Positions 17,195 to 25,540 of a stretch of DNA of 64,000 bases are shown piece by piece; position 1 is the stretch's first letter; the number at the start of each line of letters is the position of its first letter. The position numbers were made by a program, and so were the translations under genes. Where the stretch lies: the NCBI RefSeq assembly GCF_004421105.1, contig NZ_CP038033.1, positions 3,677,659 to 3,741,658 on the forward strand. Direction: 5' to 3'. The notes beneath the pieces are model-generated. The model saw only the letters and a list, made by a program, of their open reading frames with translations. It was not told where the DNA came from and did not search any database. Source of the DNA: Nitrosococcus wardiae. GTDB taxonomy: Bacteria; Pseudomonadota; Gammaproteobacteria; Nitrosococcales; Nitrosococcaceae.

Positions 17195-18550
17195 ATGTCT
17201 AACCGCATCGGCGATGTAGTATTCCGGATCCTGGGCATGGTGGGCGTAGCCTTTCTGGCCTTCTGCGCCGGCAGCTTCGTGATCCTTGACAAGCAGTTTC
17301 CGTACGAAGTTTTCCGTAACGCCTACTTTGCTGGCATTGCGCTATTTAATAAGAAGACCGGCTATCTCGACCCGTTCAAGACCGACCTCTGGGCCAAGGC
17401 ACGCGACGACGCGCGCGGCGTCACAGCCTACGAACGGGGTGCTGCCCAGGAGGGCTACACACTCTACTCCTCCGGCCATACCCAGAAGGCCTTCCTGATT
17501 GACATGCAGGGCAAGGTGCTACACGAGTGGTCCATGCCCTATAGTCAGGTCTGGGACGAAAGCTCGGCAATCAGCGACCCGGTAGACGACCGCAATACCT
17601 ATTTCCGACGGACCTGGCTATATCCGAATGGGGATCTGCTCGCGATCTACGACGGCGTCGGCGACACGCCCCACGGCTATGGCCTGATTAAGATCGATCG
17701 CAACTCCAAGCTAATCTGGAAATACCTCCAGCGCGTGCACCATGATCTTGACGTCGCCCCAGACGGCCGCATCTTCACCCTGACCCACGAGATCAAACAG
17801 CATGAAATCGAGAACGCCCCGAACCTGAGCCCGCCGCGCATTGACGACGATCTGGTCGAGCTGTCGCCGGACGGCGAAGAACTTCGCAGGATTCCACTGC
17901 TCGAAACTTTTGTGAACTCCCAATACCGCGGCATGCTTGCAGTCTTACCCTGCTACTGGATGGATACGATGGAGTGTAACAGCGACTTCTTGCATAGCAA
18001 CGATGTCGAATATGTCACCGCCGAGAACGCACAGCACTTTGACTTCGCCAAAGAGGGCGAGGTCCTGGTGTCAACGCGGGAACCGGGCGTGCTGATACTC
18101 ATCGACCTCGACACGCGCAAGCTGCGGTGGGCGATTCGCGGCCACTGGATAGGCCAGCACGATCCGGACTTACTGCCGAACGGCCATATCCTCCTATACG
18201 ACAACAATGGTCATTTCGGTCCCGGCGGACGCAGCCAGGTGTTCGAATTCGATCCGAAGACCTATGAGGTCAGCTGGCGCTACAGCGGCACCCCGGACAA
18301 GCCCTTCCACAGCATCATTCGCGGCGGCCAGGAACGACTCGCCAACGGCAATACGCTGATCACCGAGGATCAACGCGGCCGCATCTTCGAGGTCACACCA
18401 GACGGGCGCATCGTCTGGGAATTCATCAACCCGGTTCGCGGCGGCGACCAGAACGCCTATCTGCCCATCGTCTCCTGGGGCCACCGCCTCGACCCGGCGA
18501 GCCTTGATGAGGATTTCCGCCACACTTTGAAAACTTCCGCAGGAGAATAA
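17195..18550 (+). CDS. Arylsulfotransferase (ASST)-like membrane-anchored protein
   Basis: A 451-residue protein with one N-terminal membrane anchor (about residues 10-30, VGVAFLAFCAGSFVIL) and a large extracytoplasmic beta-propeller-like domain. Repeated blade motifs such as WLYPNGDLLAIYDG, HHDLDVAPDGRIFTLTHE, HDPDLLPNGHILLYDN and RLANGNTLITEDQRGRIFE match the arylsulfotransferase ASST family. Known ASSTs move sulfate between phenolic compounds using an active-site His; HHDLD is the best candidate region. It is the first gene of a four-gene operon that also has a PAPS-type sulfotransferase, and its codon use is more GC-rich than the flanks. Confidence 0.8.
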   Translation: MSNRIGDVVFRILGMVGVAFLAFCAGSFVILDKQFPYEVFRNAYFAGIALFNKKTGYLDPFKTDLWAKARDDARGVTAYERGAAQEGYTLYSSGHTQKAFLIDMQGKVLHEWSMPYSQVWDESSAISDPVDDRNTYFRRTWLYPNGDLLAIYDGVGDTPHGYGLIKIDRNSKLIWKYLQRVHHDLDVAPDGRIFTLTHEIKQHEIENAPNLSPPRIDDDLVELSPDGEELRRIPLLETFVNSQYRGMLAVLPCYWMDTMECNSDFLHSNDVEYVTAENAQHFDFAKEGEVLVSTREPGVLILIDLDTRKLRWAIRGHWIGQHDPDLLPNGHILLYDNNGHFGPGGRSQVFEFDPKTYEVSWRYSGTPDKPFHSIIRGGQERLANGNTLITEDQRGRIFEVTPDGRIVWEFINPVRGGDQNAYLPIVSWGHRLDPASLDEDFRHTLKTSAGE

Positions 18551-18553
18551 GTC

Positions 18554-18793
18554 ATGAAAACAAATATCAAACATATCGTTCGTCGCACGCTGCTTGCCGC
18601 AGTGCTAAGTATCATTGCTGTACCGGCACAGGCCTACGTTGGCCCCGGTGCCGGGTTGAGCCTGCTCGGCGCTCTGTGGGCACTGGTCGCGGCGATCGCC
18701 GCCGCCGTCGGGTTTATTGTCCTGTGGCCAATCCGCAAAATGATGAAGCGCAAGGCCGCCGAGCGCGAGGCCAGCGATAAGCGCACCCCGTGA
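18554..18793 (+). CDS. Small exported/membrane protein
   Basis: A 79-residue protein. The first 25 residues (RRTLLAAVLSIIAVPAQA) look like a signal peptide, followed by YVGPGAGLSLLGALWALVAAIAAAVGFIVLW, which is one long membrane segment, and a basic tail. The YVGPGAG-type pattern recurs in small membrane proteins beside polysaccharide or sulfotransferase genes. It starts 3 nt after the ASST stop, so it is translationally linked. Function unknown. Confidence 0.75.
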   Translation: MKTNIKHIVRRTLLAAVLSIIAVPAQAYVGPGAGLSLLGALWALVAAIAAAVGFIVLWPIRKMMKRKAAEREASDKRTP

Positions 18794-18814
18794 GCGCAGG
18801 CTGAACCTGACCCG

Positions 18815-19522
18815 ATGGGCCTGTTCGACTTGCCTGCGCCGTTGTTCGACGCGATCGACGGCCTGCTGCCGCCGGCTTGGCGCCTATGGCTGTGGGGGCT
18901 GGCCGGCGGCGCTGCCTCGATGGGCCTGTATTGGCTGCTGTCGCCGCAGCAGCGCATTACGCAGAACAAGTGCGAGCTGGCCGAAGCGCGGCAGGCGTTG
19001 AATCGCTTTGAAGGCGAATTTGCCGAAGCCGCGCCGATGATAAAGCGCATGCTCGGCCTGGCCTTCAAGCAAGTCGGAATCGTGGCGATCCCGGCGCTGA
19101 TTGCGATGCTGCCGGTGCTGTTCCTGCTCGCATGGATGAGCACGAGCTACGCCCACCATTGGCCGGAACCAGGCGAGAAAGTTGAGGGCCGCACCACGCC
19201 TGAAGGCTTCCGGGCCGAATGGCTCGCTAGCAACAGCGCCGCACACGTATTAATCACCGACGAGTCCGGTACCCGACTCGCAAACCACCCAATGACAGCG
19301 CCGGTCCCAGTGCTACACAAGCGCCAGTGGTGGAACGTGCTGCTCGGCAACCCGGTCGGCTACCTACCGCCAGATCTGCCGGTCGAGAGCGTCGAGTTCG
19401 TACTGCCACAGAAGGAATATCTCGGCTTTGGACCGGACTGGATGCGCGGCTGGGAATTTAGCGTCCTTATGTCGATATTTATCGGCGCGCTCGGCCTCAA
19501 GTTGGGTTTTCGCATCCAATAG
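18815..19522 (+). CDS. Membrane protein with EMC3/TMCO1 (DUF106)-like layout
   Basis: A 235-residue protein. Membrane segment 1 (about 22-42) is followed by a charged helix of about 40 residues (ITQNKCELAEARQALNRFEG), then segment 2 (VGIVAIPALIAMLPVLFLLAW, about 90-110). A periplasmic or soluble stretch of 100 residues and a last C-terminal segment follow. A helix, a coiled-coil hairpin and a helix pair are the plan of the EMC3/TMCO1/Get1/YidC superfamily, which inserts membrane proteins. The resemblance is architectural and not proven by sequence search. The gene sits between the small membrane protein (21-nt gap) and the sulfotransferase (11-nt gap). Confidence 0.6.
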   Translation: MGLFDLPAPLFDAIDGLLPPAWRLWLWGLAGGAASMGLYWLLSPQQRITQNKCELAEARQALNRFEGEFAEAAPMIKRMLGLAFKQVGIVAIPALIAMLPVLFLLAWMSTSYAHHWPEPGEKVEGRTTPEGFRAEWLASNSAAHVLITDESGTRLANHPMTAPVPVLHKRQWWNVLLGNPVGYLPPDLPVESVEFVLPQKEYLGFGPDWMRGWEFSVLMSIFIGALGLKLGFRIQ

Positions 19523-19533
19523 GGGACCCTCCC

Positions 19534-20676
19534 ATGAGAGACAAGACCCGCACGAAATCGCCGTTCGAAGTCCCCGGTTGGATGGACTGGCTCGGCTACC
19601 TGGCCCATAAACGCCCCGGCTTCTGGATCCGCGCCGGCAACTTCGAAACGTCGGTACTCGAAGACCGCATCGCCTCGACCCAGGTACAGGCGCCGATTTA
19701 TATCAGCGGCCTTGCCCGTTCGGGCAGCACGATCCTGCTCGAAATCTTGGCCAGACACCCGGACTGCGCGACCCATGCTTACAAGGACTTCCCCCTTGTG
19801 CTAACGCCGTACTTCTGGAGCTGGTTCCTCGACCGCTCGCGCCGCGTCGACGAGGTCAAGGTCGAGCGTGCACACGGCGACGGCATCACAGTAACGCCGG
19901 ACAGCCCCGAGGCCATCGAGGAACCGGTGTGGATGGCGTTCTTTCCGGAACTCCACAACCCGCTGCGCAGCAACGTGCTCAATGCCCACATTGAGGCACC
20001 GGCTTTCGAGCGCTTCTACCGCAACCACATTCGCAAGATACTGTGGCTGCGCCATAGCACACGCTACCTCGCAAAAGGCAATTACAACGTCACACGGCTC
20101 GAATACCTGCTGAAACTGTTCCCAGATGCACACTTCGTGATCCCGGTGCGCGAACCGGCCGCACATATTGCCTCGCTGATGCGCCAGCACCAGCACTTCC
20201 ACGCTCTGCACTGCAAAAACCCGCGCGCGCTGCGCTACATGCAGCGCGTTGGTCACTACGAGTTCGGGCTCGATCGCCGTCCGATTCACATCGGCGAGGA
20301 CTCGCAAGCGTCAGCAATCCTACAGGACTGGATCGAAGGCCGCGAGGTTGAAGGCTTCGCGCGGCTCTGGAGCGACGTGCATCTGTACATCGCGCAACGC
20401 CTCGACGCCACGCCGGCACTGCGCGAGGCGGCGCTCATCGTGCGCCACGAAGACCTCTGCGCGGCGCCACGCGAGCAGTTGCGCAAGTTGTTCGCCCATT
20501 GCCATCTGCCCATCAACGAAACCACGCTCGAACACGCGGCCGCACGGCTACGCGGCGGCAGCGCACCCTCCCTAGCCGACGAGGATCTCGCGATGATCCG
20601 CCGCCTAACCCACGAAGCGGCCATGTACTTTGGCTACGACATGGCTGCTGCTGACGGCCTGCGGCAAACTGGCTGA
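19534..20676 (+). CDS. Sulfotransferase family protein
   Basis: A 380-residue cytosolic or peripheral enzyme that transfers sulfate from PAPS to an acceptor. The 5'-phosphosulfate loop is visible as IYISGLARSGSTILLEIL (about residues 50-68) and the 3'-phosphate-binding element as HFVIPVREPAAHIASLMRQ (about 200). The N-terminus has a short amphipathic stretch. The acceptor is unknown. It is the last gene of the GC-rich operon 17195-20676, with 11 nt to its upstream neighbour. The pairing with an ASST-like protein suggests linked sulfate-ester chemistry. Confidence 0.87.
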   Translation: MRDKTRTKSPFEVPGWMDWLGYLAHKRPGFWIRAGNFETSVLEDRIASTQVQAPIYISGLARSGSTILLEILARHPDCATHAYKDFPLVLTPYFWSWFLDRSRRVDEVKVERAHGDGITVTPDSPEAIEEPVWMAFFPELHNPLRSNVLNAHIEAPAFERFYRNHIRKILWLRHSTRYLAKGNYNVTRLEYLLKLFPDAHFVIPVREPAAHIASLMRQHQHFHALHCKNPRALRYMQRVGHYEFGLDRRPIHIGEDSQASAILQDWIEGREVEGFARLWSDVHLYIAQRLDATPALREAALIVRHEDLCAAPREQLRKLFAHCHLPINETTLEHAAARLRGGSAPSLADEDLAMIRRLTHEAAMYFGYDMAAADGLRQTG

Positions 20677-20828
20677 TTCAAACTGCGTTTCCCAAGTTCG
20701 CACGATTGGGCGTGATTAAGGCTATCGGCGGCTGATGCTGAAAGACTGTCTATCCATTTGCAAGGCATTGAATTTCCTCTGTAAGGTTAGTGGTGGCTCA
20801 ATCCTGAAAGGCTCCCTAATGACTCGTA

Positions 20829-22542
20829 CCGACTTTCCGACCCCCCTTTGAGATTTTTCACGGATAAGCCTCCTGATAAGGCGAGCCGAGCAAGGACAGC
20901 AGTGTTCTGAGTTCTTCTTTGAGATTGATGGTCAAGAGTTGGGTGGTCTCTTGGGTGATCAAGAGTAGATGCACATCTAAAAAGAGTTCAAATACCCAGC
21001 GGGTAGTCGGCTTCTGGGTCGGTTTGCCCTTTTGATCGGGCACGCTGGCCTGATGAGCGGCGAGGGTGGTACGGATACGGCGTTCCAGGGCCGAGTAAAC
21101 CAGGAGGCAAACCGTCATGACCATCAAAAGCGCCATGAGGCGCTCGACCTTTTTGAGAAAGAGGGTGGAGGCGAGGAACATGGGATCCTTGAGGAACTTA
21201 AAGCCGTTTTCTGCGATCGCCTGCGCCTTGTAAGTTGTGAGTATCTCCTGGTCACTGAGGGTTTTATTATCGAGCTCATTGGTCGCAAGGATGAATAAAG
21301 AAGCCCGGGTAAGACGTTCTTGGTAATAGGCGACAGGCGCCGCCAGACTCCCTTGGAGGCGGTAACGGGTTCTTTGGGAAGGGCTGTCTTTGGGGGGTCG
21401 CCCAGGCTGAGTGTAATGCACACGTTCCGTGACACTGGCCTCATGGACCTTCAGCACCTTCAGCCCCTTTTGGAAGGCCTCCAGAGCCTTTCTGGCATCC
21501 GGCTCACAAACAAAATCTCGACGACAAAGGCTTTCGAAGGCTTTGCGTTCGGCTTCCGTGGCCTTCATCAGTTGCCGGGTCAGCGTTTTGCCAGCCCGTA
21601 GCTCAGCTGCTTCAGAATGGATCAGTAACCAACGCTGCGGCACGCCGGCATACTCACTGCTCAGCGCGGCATATCGATAACCCTCAACGAGGGGAGATAA
21701 CGCCTGGGGGTCGACTTCCTCCAAACGTTTTTTGACTTCCGTCAGCGTGGCCGGAACACGCATGACCCATTTGAGGCGGGCATGCTCATGGGCTTGTAAG
21801 GCCGGAGCGCTATACCCCGCGCTATCCTTAACCAGCGTTCCGATACCTACAGTGCACAGCTGCTCGATGGGGGTGTTCACCGAACGGCACAACGTCTGAG
21901 TATCGTTCTGGTTCCCATCAAGCACTTGCATCGCCACCGGCAGACAGCCCTGGTGCTCATGAATCAGCTCCAGTGCCACCTGAGTGAGATCCGGTTTACT
22001 GTCGCGGCTATATCCTCGAGTGATGTGCACGATCCCAGCCTCGGGTAAGGGCGGATTATCGCTATTAGATTCCCCATCCACATGAAAGCTCGTGATGTCC
22101 TGGTGCCCCACCTTGGGGGTCAGTCCCAAGCGCTTCACTGCCCGCGCGGCAATCAAGCTATACAGTTCACTCACCCCAGCGTTATGGAGGGCATCCAGGG
22201 CTTTGCCCAACGTGTCGTCATTGAGTTGCTCAGCCCTCACCCCTTCTCCAATCAACCTCTCTGTGGGTTTGTTTCGAAAAAAGTGGGGCGTCAGGTAGAG
22301 CCGGCGGTTCGCAAATCCAAGACCATTGAGAACCATCGCTTTGACGGCTTGCCCTACGGTGACTTGGCGTTGCTCAAAATCTTGAGCAATGACTTGATCG
22401 AGCAACTCGCCAATGCCGAGCTCATCAAACACCCCGGCCACCAAGCCCAAGTGCTCTATCGTTTTCGTTTCATAAGTCGTGCTCATGCTCTTAGCATGGC
22501 ACTGAAACTTGAAATTCTCAAAGGGAGGGGTCGGAAAGTCGG
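20829..22542. mobile_element. IS1634-like insertion sequence, intact
   Basis: About 1.7 kb bounded by imperfect terminal inverted repeats of about 31 bp. The left end (20829-20859) begins ccgactttccgacccccctt, and the right end (22511-22542) read in reverse begins ccgactttccgacccctccc. The single transposase gene fills the element. I see no convincing target-site duplication next to either end, so the insertion is old or the ends have recombined. Confidence 0.88.
20858..22486 (-). CDS. IS1634-family (IS4-like DDE) transposase
   Basis: A 542-residue DDE transposase. The N-terminal region YETKTIEHLGLVAGVFDELG and the pattern GHQDITSFHVDG (first catalytic Asp region) are typical of IS1634. LIHEHQGCLPVAMQVLDGNQ and the C-terminal AENGFKFLKDP (Y-x2-R/E-x6-K-type element) also fit. 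The frame is open to 22558, beyond the inverted repeat, so the ATG at 22486 inside the element is the right start. It looks full length and undisrupted. Confidence 0.9.
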   Translation of the reverse strand: MSTTYETKTIEHLGLVAGVFDELGIGELLDQVIAQDFEQRQVTVGQAVKAMVLNGLGFANRRLYLTPHFFRNKPTERLIGEGVRAEQLNDDTLGKALDALHNAGVSELYSLIAARAVKRLGLTPKVGHQDITSFHVDGESNSDNPPLPEAGIVHITRGYSRDSKPDLTQVALELIHEHQGCLPVAMQVLDGNQNDTQTLCRSVNTPIEQLCTVGIGTLVKDSAGYSAPALQAHEHARLKWVMRVPATLTEVKKRLEEVDPQALSPLVEGYRYAALSSEYAGVPQRWLLIHSEAAELRAGKTLTRQLMKATEAERKAFESLCRRDFVCEPDARKALEAFQKGLKVLKVHEASVTERVHYTQPGRPPKDSPSQRTRYRLQGSLAAPVAYYQERLTRASLFILATNELDNKTLSDQEILTTYKAQAIAENGFKFLKDPMFLASTLFLKKVERLMALLMVMTVCLLVYSALERRIRTTLAAHQASVPDQKGKPTQKPTTRWVFELFLDVHLLLITQETTQLLTINLKEELRTLLSLLGSPYQEAYP

Positions 22543-22573
22543 ATAACAGCAGAGACACCCCTCTTAAGATTCT

Positions 22574-22598
22574 TGTAGGAGCGGCTTCAGCCGCGAAT
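22574..22598. repeat. REP-like palindromic unit
   Basis: TGTAGGAGCGGCTTCAGCCG followed by CGAAT is the common gammaproteobacterial REP form. The stem GCGGCT/AGCCGC (22581-22594) has a 2-nt loop. It lies just outside the right end of the insertion sequence. Confidence 0.75.
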
Positions 22599-23003
22599 AA
22601 CCGGTGTCATCCTCTTGGGTATAGCATTTCTCGTTTAAATGAGACCTAAGGCGCTTGGGGAAAACGTGACCAGACACGCTGCCCTTCCGTCCTTGGAAGT
22701 TCGACGTCGGCTTGCCACCCCAGGCTTTCCTGCTGGCGGGCAAATCCAGCCCGCCCCTTTCTGGGACGGGCATTCACCGGTCTACGTAGGTCCCCTGGAC
22801 CCCCGGTCCCGGCTCACCCTTGCCGCCGACGGTCTGGTCATGCTGACCCCAAGCCCAATGAAGCTCCATCTAAATGGGAATCTATATGTGTAAGGCCCAT
22901 TGCCCCCACGCGCTGAAACGGGGGAGCAAGCACCCGCCACTCAATGGCGAGCAATGATTCGCTTACCCTCAAAATCAGCGCAGGCAGGTGCGAAGCATAG
23001 TGT
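22599..23003. other. Intergenic region, no supported gene
   Basis: About 400 bp between the IS and the 3' end of the protease gene. A plus-strand frame at 22639-22893 (84 codons, Pro/Leu/Arg-rich) has no ribosome site and no recognised family. An imperfect hairpin around 22942-22960 could help terminate the protease transcript. Confidence 0.35.
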
Positions 23004-24431
23004 CTACCAGCGCAAAACGACGTAGCGTTGCATATCGCCTGAGCGAACTAATAGCAAGACGCGCTTATCGTCACGGCTTTCCTCCACTGCACGATCAAAC
23101 TCTTCTGCGCTATTGACTGGCTTACGGTTGACCTGAAGGATCACATTGCCAGTCCTGATGCCTGCCATGGCGGCGATGGAGGCGGGCTTAACCCCGGTGA
23201 CCACCACACCTTCACCAGCTTTGGCATCAAATTGCCTCGCCAATTCCGGGGTCAGGGTCTGCACCGCCAAGCCCAGTTCTTCTGCGGTCTGGGCAGGACC
23301 CTCGGCGAGCGTCTGAGTTTTGCTAAGTTCGCCAATGGTCACCTTGACCTCCCGTTGCTTGCCGTTACGGAGGAGAGTGAGGGTTTCGCGGCTGCCAGGC
23401 GAGGTGAGCGCGACGCGATTACGGAAATCACCGATATCTTTGACCGGTTTGCCCTGGTAGCTGATGATGACGTCACCCTGTTTAAGCCCCGCTTTCCCCG
23501 CGGGCGAGTCCTTGGATACCTGGGCGACCAGGATGCCCTGGGACTGTTTCAAGCCAAAGGATTCCGCCAGCTCCCCTGTTAACGGCTGGATCACGATCCC
23601 CAAATAGCCCCGGACCACCTCGCCAGTTTCAATCAGTTGGTTGGCAATAATTTGGGCTAAACTGCTGGGAATGGCGAATCCTACGCCCATGTAACCGCCA
23701 CTACGGCTAAAGATGGCCGTGTTGACGCCCACCACTTTTCCGTCCAGATTCACTAGAGGGCCGCCAGAGTTGCCTGGATTGATGGCAGCATCCGTTTGAA
23801 TAAAATCTTCGTAGTCGCTGATGCCTAAACTGGTGCGACCTTTGGCGCTGACCACACCAACCGTCAGAGTATGGCTCAACCCAAAGGGATTGCCCAGAGC
23901 CACCACCCATTCGCCCACCTCGAGCTTAGAAGAATCGCCCCACTGCAAGGCAGGCAATCCGCCGGCTTCAATCTCAATCACGGCAATCTCGGATTTAGGA
24001 TCGGTCCCTACGATTTCAGCATCGAATTCGCGACCATTCTGGAACTGGACTCGGATCTTATCAGCGCCTTCTACCACATGGTTATTAGTGAGAATGTAGG
24101 TCTTGTCCGACAACAAACCCTTTTTCGATGAAAACACGAAGCCTGACCCCTGGCTGATAGCGCGGCGCTCTCCCCTAGGGCCCTGAGGGGGCGAGAAGGG
24201 CTCGCCGAAAAAACGCCTGAAGAATTCATCGTCAAAGGGCGTCGGGGCACGGCCCTCCTGGGTGGTTTCCACCTGGATAAAGACTACCGACGGCGATACC
24301 TGGCGGGCTACCGCAGCAAACGCTTTGCCCGTCTGACGCAGGCTCTCAACACCACCGTCACCCTCAAGTGCGTGCACGGGTAGCGCAAAGAACGCCACCC
24401 ATAGGAAAAGAATTATTCGATATTTGTGCAT
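23004..24431 (-). CDS. DegP/MucD-type periplasmic serine protease (Do family)
   Basis: A 475-residue protein with a signal peptide (residues 1-21, PVHA), an S1C protease domain and two PDZ domains (about 270-360 and 385-475), the standard HtrA layout. Catalytic His is in TNNHVV (about 118) and Ser in NPGNSGGPLV (about 222). The position of the catalytic Asp (SDIAL in E. coli DegP) reads KSEIAVIEI, so Glu about 148 replaces Asp; the codon is GAG at 23990-23988. It would degrade or hold misfolded periplasmic proteins. Single gene, 104 nt from the DUF4340 gene upstream. Confidence 0.92.
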   Translation of the reverse strand: MHKYRIILFLWVAFFALPVHALEGDGGVESLRQTGKAFAAVARQVSPSVVFIQVETTQEGRAPTPFDDEFFRRFFGEPFSPPQGPRGERRAISQGSGFVFSSKKGLLSDKTYILTNNHVVEGADKIRVQFQNGREFDAEIVGTDPKSEIAVIEIEAGGLPALQWGDSSKLEVGEWVVALGNPFGLSHTLTVGVVSAKGRTSLGISDYEDFIQTDAAINPGNSGGPLVNLDGKVVGVNTAIFSRSGGYMGVGFAIPSSLAQIIANQLIETGEVVRGYLGIVIQPLTGELAESFGLKQSQGILVAQVSKDSPAGKAGLKQGDVIISYQGKPVKDIGDFRNRVALTSPGSRETLTLLRNGKQREVKVTIGELSKTQTLAEGPAQTAEELGLAVQTLTPELARQFDAKAGEGVVVTGVKPASIAAMAGIRTGNVILQVNRKPVNSAEEFDRAVEESRDDKRVLLLVRSGDMQRYVVLRW

Positions 24432-24535
24432 TTTAATTCCCCATAAAGATATTCTATGCCTGGTTTAAAATCATTGTAGCTATTCAATTTCTATCTTTTG
24501 AATGACTGAATAGTTATATGATCTTCATCATTCTT

Positions 24536-25528
24536 TTATTCTGTTGTTTCTATCCCCGCCTCAGCAGAGATATCTTCGCCAGAGGCTTCGCTCATCGGCG
24601 CTTCCTGTGCCTTAGTCTGCACCAACTTTTCCCGTTCAGCCGATTGAATCGGCTCTACAGCGAATGGAGCGACCTTGAAGTAGTGATCCAAATCAGATCG
24701 CTTCAACACGTAATGAGCCTCATCCTCAGGCTTGAAAAAACGATAGGTTAGGGTATCGCCACTTTTTAGGGCCATTTTAACCTCAAGTTCAGGCTCTTCT
24801 TGCTGGAACGAAGGCTTCGCCTCAGTGCCTAGCAGAGACTGGATACGCAAGCCGGTCAGCTTATCTACCAGGGCGCTGGCCTCTTCTCCATTGGTCTCCT
24901 CCTGCTCTTTCAGACCGATCAGCTGCCACTGGTCGTCGCTCCGTTGCAAAGTGAAATCAGACATCTCCACACGAGTGACTTGATCCCCATCCAACTTGAG
25001 GATGTCCTTGTCGATCCAATCGTCGGCCTTGGCACCGGCCTCCCAAGTATTGAAGGCCACGGCATAGACCGCGTCCTCCCCCTCGGGCCGGACATGGACC
25101 TTACGGAATCCTGGCGAGGTGCCCACATAGAGCACCGCCTGGGTCTCCTCCTTAGTCAGCAGGGCCAGCCTGCGTTCAAAGGCTTCATCGTCCACCTTGA
25201 AACGCTTGGCTGCCCCCCCGGTGGTGGCCACCGGCCAGCCCTTTTCCAGTGTGGCCAGCTTCTCCAACAGCCGCTCCACGGTCTCCTGATCGGCTGGAAA
25301 ATCCCCGCTTTCCGGCAGCAGCCATTTGCCATCGCGTTTTTGCAGCACCAGGCTATTCTCGTCATCTTCAATGCGCAGCCCGTCTACCTCCTTCTTATCG
25401 AAGGCAAGCAGCTTTTCTTGGGGTTCAAAGGCCCCGTAGTCCTCGCCCATCAAGTTGACAGCTACCGCCAAGACCAGTTGCACCAGCAGCAGGCCGCCCA
25501 AAATGGAAATCCACTTCTTCATCTTCAT
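24536..25528 (-). CDS. DUF4340 domain protein of Gld-type ABC locus
   Basis: A 330-residue protein with an N-terminal membrane anchor (about residues 4-24) and a large extracytoplasmic domain of the DUF4340 family. Segments such as GLRIEDDENSLVLQKRDGKWLLPE and VTRVEMSDFTLQRSDDQWQL (split to show two repeats) indicate the duplicated beta-domain of the family. The C-terminus is acidic and low-complexity. It lies 12 nt after the ABC permease/GldG fusion gene and almost always accompanies such loci; it is thought to be part of the exporter assembly. Confidence 0.83.
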   Translation of the reverse strand: MKMKKWISILGGLLLVQLVLAVAVNLMGEDYGAFEPQEKLLAFDKKEVDGLRIEDDENSLVLQKRDGKWLLPESGDFPADQETVERLLEKLATLEKGWPVATTGGAAKRFKVDDEAFERRLALLTKEETQAVLYVGTSPGFRKVHVRPEGEDAVYAVAFNTWEAGAKADDWIDKDILKLDGDQVTRVEMSDFTLQRSDDQWQLIGLKEQEETNGEEASALVDKLTGLRIQSLLGTEAKPSFQQEEPELEVKMALKSGDTLTYRFFKPEDEAHYVLKRSDLDHYFKVAPFAVEPIQSAEREKLVQTKAQEAPMSEASGEDISAEAGIETTE

Positions 25529-25540
25529 TCACCCCTCCTC

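Noticed and set aside
20823-22550. Target-site duplication of the IS1634-like element
   Set aside because: The bases outside the two inverted repeats (ctcgta and ataaca) do not match in any reasonable alignment.
22639-22893. 84-codon plus-strand frame after the insertion sequence
   Set aside because: No start signal or family resemblance; Pro/Arg/Leu-rich as random frames in GC-rich DNA often are.
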